64,000 nucleotides of DNA, taken from NCBI RefSeq assembly GCF_000348745.1, contig NC_020812.1, positions 1,745,444 to 1,809,443 of the forward strand, written 5' to 3'. Below the pieces are notes generated by a model. The model made no database searches and was not told the origin of the DNA. It saw only the letters and a list, made by a program, of their open reading frames with translations. Position 1 is the stretch's first letter. The number at the start of each line of letters is the position of its first letter. The translations under genes were made by a program, and so were the position numbers. The DNA is from Micavibrio aeruginosavorus EPB. Its GTDB lineage: Bacteria > Pseudomonadota > Alphaproteobacteria > Micavibrionales > Micavibrionaceae. Below, piece by piece: positions 1 through 9,072 of the stretch.

Positions 1-452
1 AATGCGACGCCGTCTTCACCCTTGCCGCCCTTCTCCATATAGCCCAGCCACGCGATACCGTATTCAACAACGCGGGACAGAACATCCAGATTGCCCATGA
101 CATCATGATCGCGCGCCAGTTCGGCGGCGGCCTTCATCGCGGCCAGTTCATGCGTCGGCAAATTCACTTTGCCCGCAATAAAGCGCGCCAGAATAACATC
201 AACCATGACACAGAATGCCAATTGGCGACGGGTCAGGCCCACAACACCATCATCAAACCCGGCCGCGGCCAACACATTGTTCATCACGGCCTTGCACACG
301 GCGGAGGTCATGACATAGCGATCCCAGTCCGGCGCGGCCTGCGGCTCTGGCGCAATCTCAATCGCAAAGTTCTGGGCCAATTGGTCCAGATAGGGGCCCA
401 GATTACTGGACGATTGATCATTGGCGATGGTTGCGGCGGTGTTGACAGTCAT
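1..452 (-). CDS. Hypothetical protein, N-terminal part (runs off the window)
   Basis: The minus-strand frame opens with ATG at 452 and stays open to the edge of the window, giving about 150 residues. A clean AGGAGTT ribosome binding site lies 7-8 bases upstream. The sequence is soluble and mostly helical in appearance, beginning MTVNTAATIANDQSSSN, with a later stretch of small hydrophobic and charged residues around AGFDDGVVGLTRRQLAFC. There is no signal peptide or membrane segment. I do not recognise a family. The 3' end is missing, so the length and any C-terminal domain are unknown. Confidence 0.6.
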   Translation of the reverse strand, partial: MTVNTAATIANDQSSSNLGPYLDQLAQNFAIEIAPEPQAAPDWDRYVMTSAVCKAVMNNVLAAAGFDDGVVGLTRRQLAFCVMVDVILARFIAGKVNLPTHELAAMKAAAELARDHDVMGNLDVLSRVVEYGIAWLGYMEKGGKGEDGVA

Positions 453-525
453 GGCTTAACTCCTCTTATCTGGCCCGTTTATAGCCCGCCCCAGCCCCAA
501 AAACCACAAAAAACCCCTTTATCTC

Positions 526-547
526 CTCCCCCCTTCCAAGGGGGGAG
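526..547. repeat. C-rich/G-rich palindromic repeat
   Basis: An inverted repeat made of a CTCCCCCC arm, a TTCCAA loop and a GGGGGGAG arm, followed by a G-rich tail to about 562. It lies in the intergenic stretch between the start of the first gene and the terminator at 643. It looks like one of the dispersed intergenic palindromes of proteobacteria. No second copy of this exact type was seen in the window. Confidence 0.45.
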
Positions 548-642
548 GGTCAGGGTGGGGGGATGTCCACATAGAGGCGGAAAAGCGGGTATTAAAAGGG
601 GGTATTAAACGACGCGACCGCCCCGCCCCCGGCAAGAAAAGA

Positions 643-678
643 CACAAAAAAAACAGGGGCGACCCGTTTGGATCGCCC
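643..678 (-). terminator. Intrinsic terminator of the 119-aa gene
   Basis: A 9-bp perfect stem (CAGGGGCGA paired with TCGCCCCTG, 651-678) is followed, reading the minus strand, by a run of T given by the A-run at 643-650. It lies 47 bases after the stop codon of the minus-strand gene ending at 725. Confidence 0.8.
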
Positions 679-724
679 CTGCCCTGGTTCCAGATAATCT
701 TATGCCAATCCCCGGATCGCGGTT

Positions 725-1084
725 TTAGTGTAACCGCATCCCCGTCCGGAAATCGCCCTCCAGCAACATCGCCTCAGCCTTTGAGGCGACCAACACACCC
801 GGAGAGTCCTTGGGCGCATGGATATGGTTGTCCAGCGTATCGGTCTTGTCCGTTGTTGTCGGACGTAACGGCTGACCGTCATTCCGCTCCAGCGTGTCCA
901 CACGCTGGTCCAACTGATAAATCTGATCGCTGAAAAAGCCCGTCTGCTTGCGGATTGTTTCGAACCCGTGGCGCAGGCGTTCATAGCCGATACCCAGCAC
1001 CACGCTGGACCCGACCGTCATAACGGCAGCAAACACGGCAAAAGCCAATGCGACCACCAAACAGGTTTCGACAGTGATTGTCAT
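725..1084 (-). CDS. Hypothetical single-pass membrane protein with coiled coil
   Basis: A 119-residue protein. Residues 1-35 form an alanine/valine-rich membrane segment (VETCLVVALAFAVFAAVMTV). It is followed by a charged, heptad-like stretch (GYERLRHGFETIRKQ to QLDQRVDTLERND) that should form a coiled coil, then a polar tail. The ATG at 1084 is preferred over the GTG at 1093 because the AAAGG ribosome binding site is well spaced only for the ATG. The topology resembles small DUF-type or LemA-like membrane proteins, but no family is recognised. It is transcribed alone and ends in a strong terminator. Confidence 0.6.
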   Translation of the reverse strand: MTITVETCLVVALAFAVFAAVMTVGSSVVLGIGYERLRHGFETIRKQTGFFSDQIYQLDQRVDTLERNDGQPLRPTTTDKTDTLDNHIHAPKDSPGVLVASKAEAMLLEGDFRTGMRLH

Positions 1085-1407
1085 GACACCCACCTTTCCC
1101 CTTTCATCCTGGAGGAGTATTTGGCGACAGGTTTACAACGTGAATAAAAGGCAGTTCGCAAAACCCGAATTGAAAGCAACTCAACTCAACCTGTCTGGAT
1201 TTTTGCGATCCGCAAACCCCGTGGATCAACGACCCTACAAAAATTATGTTAAATGATGTTCGCTTAAAGCGACGTAACTTTTCAATCACACACGCGACAA
1301 ATCAGAATCAAAACCATTTCAAAAATGGATCAATTTTGATGCAATTTTTTTCGATGCAAAAAACATGCGGTTTTATTGGGCTTTTTTAAAATTTTTCTTT
1401 GGATTGG

Positions 1408-1475
1408 TGTTCCCGCCAACGCGGGAATCCATGCCCCGCACCCCTCTGAATCCCCGTTTTCACGGGAATTCCGTG
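1408..1475. repeat. REP-like pair of palindromes in a gene-free, AT-rich stretch
   Basis: From about 1100 to 1520 no gene is supported; the DNA is AT-rich. Inside it two short palindromes stand close together: GTTCCCGC-CAAC-GCGGGAAT near 1409-1428 and CCCGT-TTTC-ACGGG near 1453-1466. Paired G+C palindromes in intergenic DNA are typical of REP/BIME-like elements. Related but longer elements with TCATCCCG ends occur at 15139 and 17592. Confidence 0.5.
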
Positions 1476-1516
1476 CCAGGGTTGAGAAAAATAAATCGCA
1501 ATCCGCACATGCAAAT

Positions 1517-1592
1517 TAAAAAAATCCCCACCAAAAGTGCGGTGGGGATTTGCAAAGTTGAAGAGGGTTGGCCCGTCGAAGGGAGACGGGCC
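1517..1592 (-). terminator. Double hairpin terminator after the lipoprotein gene
   Basis: Reading leftwards from the lipoprotein stop at 1613 there is first an 8-bp hairpin (GGCCCGTC/GACGGGCC, 1570-1592). A second, 11-bp hairpin follows (1522-1532 with 1541-1551, loop AAAAGTGC), with a T-run on the minus strand. The second hairpin is a canonical intrinsic terminator. Confidence 0.75.
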
Positions 1593-1612
1593 ATAGATAC
1601 ACAACGGAAAAA

Positions 1613-1903
1613 CTATTTGCCCATCTTGGTGGTGAACACCTTGTCCGCTTCCTGCGGCGGGGTCTGAACAACCGGTTCCGGCTCAGGTGCAGGCTCCGGC
1701 GCTGGCGGCGCGACAGGCGCCGTCACCGGGCCCTTGGCCGGCATCATCGCGGCGCGCACATACATCACGCCCTTGCCCGCCGTGCGTTCCATCGTATACG
1801 GAACCATGTTGGTCATCTCAACAGCTTCATACCCATCGCACGCAGCCAGAAACAACATCGGCGCAGCGGCAGAAACCAGAATCAGAGTCTTGATAGACGG
1901 CAT
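1613..1903 (-). CDS. Small proline-rich lipoprotein
   Basis: A 96-residue protein. Residues 1-22 form a signal peptide ending in a lipobox (FLAAC), so the mature protein should begin with a lipidated Cys. The middle (YEAVEMTNMVPYTMERTAGKG) contains no motif I recognise. Residues 60-85 are a Pro/Ala/Glu-rich tether (APPAPEPAPEPEP). I placed the start at ATG 1903 because it gives a standard lipoprotein signal, although the frame stays open further upstream. Likely cell-envelope anchored; function unknown. Confidence 0.7.
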   Translation of the reverse strand: MPSIKTLILVSAAAPMLFLAACDGYEAVEMTNMVPYTMERTAGKGVMYVRAAMMPAKGPVTAPVAPPAPEPAPEPEPVVQTPPQEADKVFTTKMGK

Positions 1904-2100
1904 GGGCAAACCCCCAAAGGTGAAAAATTCGTCAGGCGGAAAAATCAAAAGATCGTGCGAACGCACAAGCACAGTGTACACGCTGTGAATCTGAATGCAA
2001 AGGGGGTGAATAAACCATTCCCCACGCACGGTGCTTATCTTTGTTGCCCTCCATCCCACTGCCTGCTATGGTCCAGCTTATAATTTATATGGATAATACA

Positions 2101-2757
2101 ATGTCATTCCGCACCGCGATCCTTTGTGCGGGCCTGTTGGCCTGTTTTGTGCCCTCTTCCGCCCATGCGGCGGATGCGGTTAATTGTGATGTGGCTTATC
2201 AGAACATCGCCCAGGATTATTGGGTGATTGTGAATGATATGGTGCAATTCAAATCCATGTTCGATCACTATGATCGCATCTGCACCCAACATGCGCCGGA
2301 TCAAATTGCCGCCTTGCAACCCACCGCCAATCAATTGCGCACACAGGTCAAGCGCGATATCGACAATGCCCGTGCGGTCATGAATCATCTGTTCGACGAA
2401 ACATTCCCGACCATGGTTCCCGCCGCCTGCAAGGGCGATGCAAAGGCACGCGAGGGGGTGAAGAAAAGCTTCCTGAAAAATATGGATGACAAGGCTGCCA
2501 TTACGCAGAAGCGTTTGGATAAAGGATACGTCACCAATGGAAAGGATGACCCGGCGCTGGCCCTGTGCGCGAACCTTGCTCCGATGAAGGTGAAAGTTGA
2601 AAAGCATCTGGGCCCGACACTGGAACACCCACTGCTGGAAATGGCCACGCTGCACAGCAGCCTGATCCGTCACGCGCCCAAGCAACGTAAGAAAGCGTTC
2701 GCGTTGTATCGCGCGGCGTTGGACGATGTGAGCGCAGGAAAAGAGACGACGCCTTAA
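2101..2757 (+). CDS. Secreted alpha-helical protein of unknown function
   Basis: A 218-residue protein with a Sec signal peptide (SFRTAILCAGLLACFVPSS, cleavage near AHA-AD). The mature part has four cysteines, likely in two disulfides (NCDVAY, RICTQH, AACKGD, LALCAN), consistent with a periplasmic location. The rest is helix-rich. I recognise no family. ATG 2089 would add four residues before the signal and is an alternative start. The gene stands alone and converges with the next one, overlapping its 3' end by four bases. Confidence 0.6.
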   Translation: MSFRTAILCAGLLACFVPSSAHAADAVNCDVAYQNIAQDYWVIVNDMVQFKSMFDHYDRICTQHAPDQIAALQPTANQLRTQVKRDIDNARAVMNHLFDETFPTMVPAACKGDAKAREGVKKSFLKNMDDKAAITQKRLDKGYVTNGKDDPALALCANLAPMKVKVEKHLGPTLEHPLLEMATLHSSLIRHAPKQRKKAFALYRAALDDVSAGKETTP

Positions 2758-3452
2758 CGTTCGACAAGAACGTGATAATACGTGTATTGCCCTAATGATT
2801 TGTCCCTGAAACACCCGAAAAGGTGACCAGCCAGCGTCTCTTGAGCAACACGCGCAAGGGGTTCCTTGGGTGGCACGTGGGGCGCGCTTGGGAAATCAAC
2901 AATATTAAATTTATAGAACGCGGAAATATCCTGCTCCAACTCTGGAACACCTTCAATATCGCTCCCTATATTTTCTAAAGCACATATTTTTTGCGTTACA
3001 CCCGGTAAATACGCCACCAAATCGGCCTGATTGCTTCCAATTCCAGGCCAAGCTATATTCATATTGAAATACCAATCCCCTTCTTTTTGCGCCTCCATCA
3101 CATGGGGAAAGGCTTTTTTATACTGCGCCCCACCACCGTCAGGAGAGAAAACCCCATCACGCTGATGAACGAGCGCACCCAATTCATCCGGGCTATTAAA
3201 ACGAATATCTTCCACCGCAACGCCACTAATCATCATCCGCACAATGAATGTTCGCACCCCAGCCGGATAGCGCGAAAATCGCGATTCATCAATAAAAGGG
3301 ATTCCTTCGCTTTGAATTCGGTGGTTTTTATTATTTTGCTCACCCAAAATCACCCACACACATGTAAGGGTCAAAACCGCAACGGCACAAGCAATCCAAG
3401 CGGCCATCTTGAAAGACCAAAACTTTCTTATTTCATGTATGAGATTAGACAT
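2754..3452 (-). CDS. Membrane-anchored protein of unknown function
   Basis: A 232-residue protein. Residues 1-15 are charged, residues 16-36 form one transmembrane helix (AAWIACAVAVLTLTCVWVIL), and the rest should face the periplasm. The distal part contains a YPAGVRTFIVRMM segment, a glycine turn (SPDGGGAQYKKAFP) and a Cys near each end of the C-terminal half. The Gly-rich turn after a hydrophobic N-terminus faintly recalls pseudopilin-like proteins, but no prepilin cleavage site (G followed by F/M and E5) is visible. I make no functional call. This stretch is more AT-rich than its neighbours. ATG 3452 is chosen because upstream codons give implausible sequence. Confidence 0.55.
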   Translation of the reverse strand: MSNLIHEIRKFWSFKMAAWIACAVAVLTLTCVWVILGEQNNKNHRIQSEGIPFIDESRFSRYPAGVRTFIVRMMISGVAVEDIRFNSPDELGALVHQRDGVFSPDGGGAQYKKAFPHVMEAQKEGDWYFNMNIAWPGIGSNQADLVAYLPGVTQKICALENIGSDIEGVPELEQDISAFYKFNIVDFPSAPHVPPKEPLARVAQETLAGHLFGCFRDKSLGQYTYYHVLVER

Positions 3453-3472
3453 TGGCAAATGAGTGGATGTGG

Positions 3473-3796
3473 TTAAACCAAAACCCGCAGGACAACATTC
3501 CCGGTATCCAATTCCACCGCCTTCTGCGCGGATTTGGGCAGCGGGATGCGGTGGCCACGGCAAAACAGCATCAACGCCGCCGCCAGAAAGTCACGGGAAA
3601 ATTCAACATCAATTGCGGTTTGCTTGCGGTCATCGCGGATCTGCACCAGCACCTTGGCCGGATCAACCGGATGAACAATCACCTTGCCCACCGTGCCGGC
3701 CGGTGGTGGCTTCAATTCTTTCTGCACGCACAGGGAATAGAGGGCCTTATAGACCTCTTCATGCTCAAAAATAATCCGGCGGTCTTCGCGTGGCAT
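3473..3796 (-). CDS. Hypothetical small cytoplasmic protein
   Basis: A 107-residue protein starting MPREDRRIIFEHEEVYKAL. A helical N-terminus is followed by an alternating beta-like region (VGKVIVHPVDPAKVLVQIRDD) and a Lys/Val-rich C-terminus. There is no signal peptide or membrane segment. An ATG four codons upstream is possible. It lies 20 bases upstream of the membrane protein on the same strand and may be cotranscribed with it. No family recognised. Confidence 0.55.
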   Translation of the reverse strand: MPREDRRIIFEHEEVYKALYSLCVQKELKPPPAGTVGKVIVHPVDPAKVLVQIRDDRKQTAIDVEFSRDFLAAALMLFCRGHRIPLPKSAQKAVELDTGNVVLRVLV

Positions 3797-3850
3797 GCAA
3801 AATCTCAAATATAAATTTCAAATACCATTGTACGCGATTAACCGCGCGGA

Positions 3851-4096
3851 TCAATGATGGCCAGCATCGTCCGCAGCAGGGTCCGCGCCATGCGTGTCCG
3901 CCGGAGCATGCGCCGCCGGGGCACCGTGACCGCCTTCTGCCGATTGGATAAACATATAATGCCCCGCATAGGTCAGCACCCAGAACAACGCCAGCACGAA
4001 AATCACGCCGGGCAGAACCTTTCTCGGATCAGCGGGCGCGTGATGATGTGAATTTTTTTCATGCGCGTGGTCGTCGTGATGGGCGGTATGGGCCAT
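3851..4096 (-). CDS. Histidine-rich small membrane protein
   Basis: An 81-residue protein with three parts: a His-rich N-terminus (MAHTAHHDDHAHEKNSHHHAP), one transmembrane helix (VLPGVIFVLALFWVLTYAGHYMFI, about residues 28-51), and a His/Ala/Asp tail ending DDAGHH. About 13 of 81 residues are His, spread on both sides of the membrane. This suggests metal binding or buffering (Ni, Zn, Co or Cu), but no recognised metal-transport domain is present. The gene is monocistronic with no homologue known to me. Confidence 0.55.
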   Translation of the reverse strand: MAHTAHHDDHAHEKNSHHHAPADPRKVLPGVIFVLALFWVLTYAGHYMFIQSAEGGHGAPAAHAPADTHGADPAADDAGHH

Positions 4097-4321
4097 AAAA
4101 TCCTCCAGAAACAGTCGTCAGCCGGATCGTAAATCAGCCCCAGCCTATTGAAAAGCCTCGATTTTTCACCTTATGCAAAATTTGCCTAAAATTTTAGATA
4201 AATGCACTTAACACACTGATTTAAAACATAAAATTTGATCCATTATTAAATGCCCTTTTACCCTTCCCCGCTATGGTGGGGGTAACAAAAAACGAAACAA
4301 ACCTTTTGGGGCAAAAAAGAA

Positions 4322-4879
4322 ATGAAACACGGCTTTAACATGATCGCTTCGGGCAAACGGCAGCATATTGAGGGTGTACTGACGGGCCTGCGTCGTGAAT
4401 TTAACAAGCTGGCACCGAACCCGGATCAACCGGGCGCAAAAGGCCCCCAACTGGTTCGCGAAACCGGCCGCGGGATGGACAGCAACGACTCCATCATGGG
4501 CACCCTGATCGCCGAAAGCTTTCTGGGTGGCGTTTATGGCGAAGCCGTGATGGACGCCCTGGGCGCACCGGATTGGGCCGCGCATCTGGATTACGGCAAG
4601 ATGGTGGATATGTACGACACCTATAACCGGGACCGCGCATCCAGCCCGCAAAACAACGCGTCCAGCGATTTGACCATGGTGGTGCAACGCGCCCCGATGA
4701 CCATGGATGAGTTTATTGGCAAAGCCATGCGCAAAGCCTGGGCCGAAGACATGCCCGCCCGCATGAAACTGGAAACCAGCTTTGCCCATTTCAGCGCCAT
4801 GCTGGACCGGCTGGAAGCAGCACAGTTTGACATGCCAGCCCACAAAATGAAGGATTTTGGCTTCCATAAAGCCGCATAA
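4322..4879 (+). CDS. Hypothetical protein
   Basis: A 185-residue soluble protein. The middle has a small-residue-rich segment (MGTLIAESFLGGVYGEAVMDALG) that could be an amphipathic or weakly membrane-active helix. It is followed by a Tyr-rich acidic part and a C-terminal pair of amphipathic helices. There is no signal peptide. Upstream, 4097-4321 is gene-free and AT-rich and probably carries the promoter. I recognise no family. Codon use is like that of the neighbouring housekeeping genes. Confidence 0.55.
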   Translation: MKHGFNMIASGKRQHIEGVLTGLRREFNKLAPNPDQPGAKGPQLVRETGRGMDSNDSIMGTLIAESFLGGVYGEAVMDALGAPDWAAHLDYGKMVDMYDTYNRDRASSPQNNASSDLTMVVQRAPMTMDEFIGKAMRKAWAEDMPARMKLETSFAHFSAMLDRLEAAQFDMPAHKMKDFGFHKAA

Positions 4880-5030
4880 GACGGACAAACGGGGGAAGTA
4901 CGGAAAATAAGAATAATAAGATGGTGTGGAATTCGGGCGGATTGGCGACAATCCGCCCACTTTTTTACCAATTTTCCACCTGTCCCCTGTATGTTAGGAT
5001 GCTGCTAACGCTTCATTTTTGGCCCTACCG

Positions 5031-6002
5031 ATGAAAAATTTCAATACGACCCTGTTACGCGAAAAATTTGTGATCCGCGATGCCTTTGCCAACAAGGGCA
5101 AGGATCTGACCGGGGAGAAAGCGCCCGTCGTCGCCATGTCCAACCGCATGGTGATTCCGCTGATCAATCGCGATGGATCGGTGCATGAAAAATTTGTCAT
5201 CCGCGCCCAGAACATGCACACCTGCGCCCGCATGGCGGCCAAGATCGTGCAGGAGTTTCAAGACACCGGCCCCATCCTGAACCGCCAAGTTCCGTTTGAT
5301 TGGGAATTTGCGTGGCTGTCCATCACCAAGGGGTATGAAAAGCAATTCAACCCCAATCGCTGGATCGCCGTGTACAACAAGGGCCGCGTCATATACGAAG
5401 CGGGCGATGCCGAACGCCATCCCTTCCTCGACATCATCGAACAATGCGACGCCCGCAATCAGGATAATTACGAGAAAGCCGTATCCGTTGCCGAAGACGC
5501 GTTCAAGCAAGCCGGACGTCTGGTTACCATTGAACATGATTCAAACATTGCCCTGGTCATCACCGTTGAAAATGACGGCGAAATTCGCAATGGCGTGATT
5601 GTGCGCGGGCCCAACCGCACGACCACATTCAATTTCATCGCCCGCGAAAAACGCGGCACCCCGGCCAAGGTATCCCAATGCCTGAGCGCCGCCGCCGCAT
5701 TTTTGGAGGGCATCCAGCTGGCGTTCCAGGCCGGGTTCCTGCGCCAGAAAGAATTGTATGAATTGATCAGCCCATCATCCGAAGAAGCGGCAAAAGCCCG
5801 CGAAGCCGGGCAGAAACTGGGCCGCCTGAACGGCGCGATCCAGCAATTTGAACAATTGGCCGAAGTATCCTACCGCCCCGAACGCCCGGATTTCAGCGAG
5901 ATGATGGACGCCGCCAAGGACTTCGCCAAAACCGCTCTGGCCGATGAAATTCAACGCCGCGTGGAATCGGGCGATATTGACAAGAATGAATGGGTCACCT
6001 GA
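5031..6002 (+). CDS. Conserved-looking hypothetical protein
   Basis: A 323-residue soluble protein starting MKNFNTTLLREKFVIRDAF. ATG 5031 is preferred to the in-frame TTG at 5019. Residues 1-230 alternate beta-like and helical parts (IPLINRDGSVHEKFVIR, RLVTIEHDSNIALVITV, TFNFIAREKRG). Residues 230-323 are helical with coiled-coil character and many Ala/Glu residues. No catalytic motif or known domain is visible. It converges with the antiporter gene, 11 bases apart. Confidence 0.6.
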   Translation: MKNFNTTLLREKFVIRDAFANKGKDLTGEKAPVVAMSNRMVIPLINRDGSVHEKFVIRAQNMHTCARMAAKIVQEFQDTGPILNRQVPFDWEFAWLSITKGYEKQFNPNRWIAVYNKGRVIYEAGDAERHPFLDIIEQCDARNQDNYEKAVSVAEDAFKQAGRLVTIEHDSNIALVITVENDGEIRNGVIVRGPNRTTTFNFIAREKRGTPAKVSQCLSAAAAFLEGIQLAFQAGFLRQKELYELISPSSEEAAKAREAGQKLGRLNGAIQQFEQLAEVSYRPERPDFSEMMDAAKDFAKTALADEIQRRVESGDIDKNEWVT

Positions 6003-6013
6003 GCCGCCGGGTT

Positions 6014-7819
6014 TTATTCGGCATCCATTTTTTCAAAGACAATCATAACATCCCCCTCTTTAGGCACAGGCCGGATATTTGAATCCGGCGTGAAGAAGGT
6101 TACGACGCCATTCTTGGAAATCATTCCAATATGGATACGGTTTTCATTCTCATCCGGAACGATCAGTTTGTCATCATTGGCTTCCTTGCCCACACGCATG
6201 GTTCGAAATTTCCACCCTGATCGAAAATCATCCCACACCTTGTCAAGAACAAGAGCCTCGCTGACCCACTGACGACCATGGTGGATATCGGCCATACGGC
6301 GGCGTTCATGCTGTTCCTGCCGCCCTGAGCTGATTTGGAACATCCGTTCACGTCCAAATTCATGCCCGAATTTTTCACACACAAGACTGTTGTATGGCGG
6401 GTTATATGTCGCGGCCAGAATTGTGTTGTATTTATTCATTTCCAACGCAAATTCCGTCTCTTCCGACAAAAGATCTCCGTAATATGTCGGTAAGTTCGCC
6501 AGCCGCGCTTTCTTAAGAACATTCCAATTACTATCCACCATCATCACAGGAACATTCCGCCCCTTCAGGATTTCGGCCAGCTGAATAGACCATGGATAGG
6601 ACCCGACAAAAATGATCCCGTTGCTTTCCGTTGTGGTCAATTGCAACCGTTTTGCCAACGGCTTGATCATCAGGCTGTGCAGAATAACGCTGACAACAAC
6701 GACAGAGAACGCGATGGGCAGGATTTTTTCCCCATCCTCAAACCCCGCATCGATCAGCAAGGGGCCAATAACTCCTGCCATCGCCGCACACACAACCCCG
6801 CGCGGAGCAATCAGACCGGCCAAGACCACTTCACGCCATGTCATATTGGCCCGCGCCAGGCACAGGAACATCGTCGCCGGACGTATCACAAACAGCAAAA
6901 TCAAAACAAACAGAATCCCGCGCCAGCTCATATCCGCCAGAACAGACACATCCAGATCAGCGGTAAGCAACAGGAACACGCCGGACACAAGCAGCAAGGT
7001 GATCGTTTCCTTGAAACGGCGAATATCATCAATACTGGATGTCTGAATATTGGCCAGAGTCATGCCCAAAACTGTCACTGCAATCAATCCGGATTCATGG
7101 ATAATCATGTTGCAGAGAAAAAACAGACCCAGAACAGCAGATAAAATGAACGGTGCCTTTAAATATTCCGGCATCCATCCCCTGTCAAAAATACGCGCGA
7201 TGCCAAACGCCATCGCCATGCTTCCCACGGCAATACCCAAAACCATTACGCCATGTTCGATAAAGAACGTGTCCAGAGCATCGCCGCGGGCCTGACCAAC
7301 GAAATATTCGTATGACAAAATCGCCAGAATAACGCCCAGCGAGTCATTCACGATACCTTCCCATTTCAGGACAGCCCCAATACGCGGATTGAGACGGGCA
7401 TGCCGCAGCATCGGCATGATAACGGTCGGCCCCGTTACAACCAGCATGGCCCCCAACGGTACGGCCACAGCCCATTGCAACCCCGCGATATAATGCGCAC
7501 CCGCCGCAATCAACGCCCACCCCAAAGGCGCGCCGATAAAAATAACGCGACGCACAGCCTTTCCAGCTTCGCGCAATTCACGGAACCGTAATTGCAGGCT
7601 TCCCTCAAACAAAATGATCGCCACCGCGGCGGAAATCGCGGGCTGGAGCAAATCACCCATCATATTTTCAGGCTGCAATAAACCCGTCACAGGCCCCAGA
7701 AGAAACCCAAAGCCGAGCAAGAATAAAATAGCCGGAACATGTAACCGCCATGCCGTCCATTGCGCGATCAGGCTGACCACCGCGATCAAAACAATCTGGA
7801 ATCCAACAACATCGTGCAT
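6014..7819 (-). CDS. CPA1-type cation:proton antiporter with C-terminal RCK-like region
   Basis: A 601-residue inner-membrane protein. Residues 1-395 hold about 12 hydrophobic helices of the Na+/H+ exchanger fold, including the discontinuous-helix region (VTGPTVIMPML) and the conserved polar WEGIVNDSLGVILA segment, where the paired Asn-Asp is the expected ion/proton site of CPA1 antiporters. Residues from about 405 have a Rossmann-like TrkA-N/RCK part (GIIFVGSYPWSIQLAEIL) and a C-terminal TrkA-C-like part (ENRIHIGMISKNG). It should exchange Na+ or K+ for H+ under nucleotide or ion control. NhaP-type and KefB-type labels are both possible; the VND motif favours NhaP. Confidence 0.85.
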   Translation of the reverse strand: MHDVVGFQIVLIAVVSLIAQWTAWRLHVPAILFLLGFGFLLGPVTGLLQPENMMGDLLQPAISAAVAIILFEGSLQLRFRELREAGKAVRRVIFIGAPLGWALIAAGAHYIAGLQWAVAVPLGAMLVVTGPTVIMPMLRHARLNPRIGAVLKWEGIVNDSLGVILAILSYEYFVGQARGDALDTFFIEHGVMVLGIAVGSMAMAFGIARIFDRGWMPEYLKAPFILSAVLGLFFLCNMIIHESGLIAVTVLGMTLANIQTSSIDDIRRFKETITLLLVSGVFLLLTADLDVSVLADMSWRGILFVLILLFVIRPATMFLCLARANMTWREVVLAGLIAPRGVVCAAMAGVIGPLLIDAGFEDGEKILPIAFSVVVVSVILHSLMIKPLAKRLQLTTTESNGIIFVGSYPWSIQLAEILKGRNVPVMMVDSNWNVLKKARLANLPTYYGDLLSEETEFALEMNKYNTILAATYNPPYNSLVCEKFGHEFGRERMFQISSGRQEQHERRRMADIHHGRQWVSEALVLDKVWDDFRSGWKFRTMRVGKEANDDKLIVPDENENRIHIGMISKNGVVTFFTPDSNIRPVPKEGDVMIVFEKMDAE

Positions 7820-7935
7820 GGGTGCGGCCCTCTATCCATTTTTTTACAGGGGCCCATTGTGCCGAACTCGCACGCATCGCTCAACCCGAACAAGGCACCG
7901 CATACGAAAAAGGCCCCCATCGGGACCCTTTTTCT

Positions 7936-9072
7936 TTAAGATGGCTTGATTGCCGGACCGGATGGCTTTGCAGACTGTTGTCCTGCCGCCGGGGCCGGGC
8001 TTGCCGCAATATCCTGCGCATTGACCTGCGCCTCCGCCACTTTCGGGTGGACGTTGGTGTTTGCGGCCAGTTCCTTGCGCTTCAGATATTCATACATCGG
8101 ACCATTGGTCTTATACGGCACACGGCCCGTCGGGCAGAAATGCGCGCCGGGTCCCAGATGCGCTTGTTGGTCATCAAAGAACACATGCGGACGGTACGCC
8201 GCCAGCCAATCGGATTTGGCGGCACCGGATACATACGCACAATCACCATTGAAATCGATGCCGTGATCCAATGCCGTCGCGATGGCACGGGCGCGCGCTT
8301 CCGTCCCACGCGCGGTCAGCAGGCTGAGCGAGAACGGCGCTTCGCCCTTTGGAAATTCGGCATTCAATTGCGTCAGCTTGGCCAGCAACGCGGTAAACGG
8401 TCCCTGCTCTACCGGCTGGCCCATATCGCGTTTTTCGCCGTCGACGTAAATTTGCAACCCTTCTTCCGGTGTTTTTCCGGTATCCAGCGCTTCGCGGTAA
8501 CGCACTTCGGCACTGTCACCAAAGGCCACGGCATCACCGTCAACAACGATATGAATGGGGTGCAGGTCGTGATCGAAATCATATGTGCCTTGCGGCGGAA
8601 AATTCATCACGGCGGCGGCAATGCCCAGATCAATCGCGGCCTGCGCATCGGAATCACTGCGGGTCAGGAACAGATCGGTTTTGAACGCGCGGTGCGCCTT
8701 TTCCGATACCGGGCCGCCCGATGTGCTGGTGCTGTAGGTCATGGCCGCGGCCAGCGCGGTCGCATTCATATTTTTTTCGAGAACAAGGCCGGTATCCACC
8801 GTGTCCTTGGCCGACATGCCCAGCTCAACCAACGGCTTGCCCGCTTTTTGATTCAAACGGTTGAGGGCGAGCGCCATATCGAACAACGGCCCCTTGTTGA
8901 AACGGCGGCACCCCAGTTCGGGGTCGCGGTCTTTTTCATACGCCCCGGTGCAGAGCATATAGTCGCGATAGCCTTCAACGCCTTTTTCTTTAAAAACCTG
9001 GTCGGCCTCCTCCAGATCCAGCAAAACGCGAGAGCTGAAAAGAATGCGGATATGACCCATCGGACGCGGCAT
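7936..9072 (-). CDS. 5'-nucleotidase of the cytosolic NT5C1 family
   Basis: A 378-residue protein. It matches the NT5C1 (cN-I, PF06189) pattern: a start of IRILFSSRVLLDLEEADQVF, a central LFLTRSDSDAQAAIDLGI, a LTARGTEARARAIATALDHG block and PHVFFDDQQAHL, the acidic DDQ near the C-terminus being the HAD-like metal site. The family dephosphorylates nucleoside 5'-monophosphates. The last 45 residues are an Ala/Pro-rich tail not needed for the fold. An alternative start lies four codons in. It could work with the thymidylate synthase-like enzyme at 10251 in deoxynucleotide balance; that is inference. Confidence 0.85.
   Translation of the reverse strand: MPRPMGHIRILFSSRVLLDLEEADQVFKEKGVEGYRDYMLCTGAYEKDRDPELGCRRFNKGPLFDMALALNRLNQKAGKPLVELGMSAKDTVDTGLVLEKNMNATALAAAMTYSTSTSGGPVSEKAHRAFKTDLFLTRSDSDAQAAIDLGIAAAVMNFPPQGTYDFDHDLHPIHIVVDGDAVAFGDSAEVRYREALDTGKTPEEGLQIYVDGEKRDMGQPVEQGPFTALLAKLTQLNAEFPKGEAPFSLSLLTARGTEARARAIATALDHGIDFNGDCAYVSGAAKSDWLAAYRPHVFFDDQQAHLGPGAHFCPTGRVPYKTNGPMYEYLKRKELAANTNVHPKVAEAQVNAQDIAASPAPAAGQQSAKPSGPAIKPS

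Noticed and set aside
2754-3452. Type IV pseudopilin call for the 232-aa membrane protein.
   Set aside because: The Gly-rich turn is suggestive but there is no prepilin peptidase site and no pilus gene nearby.
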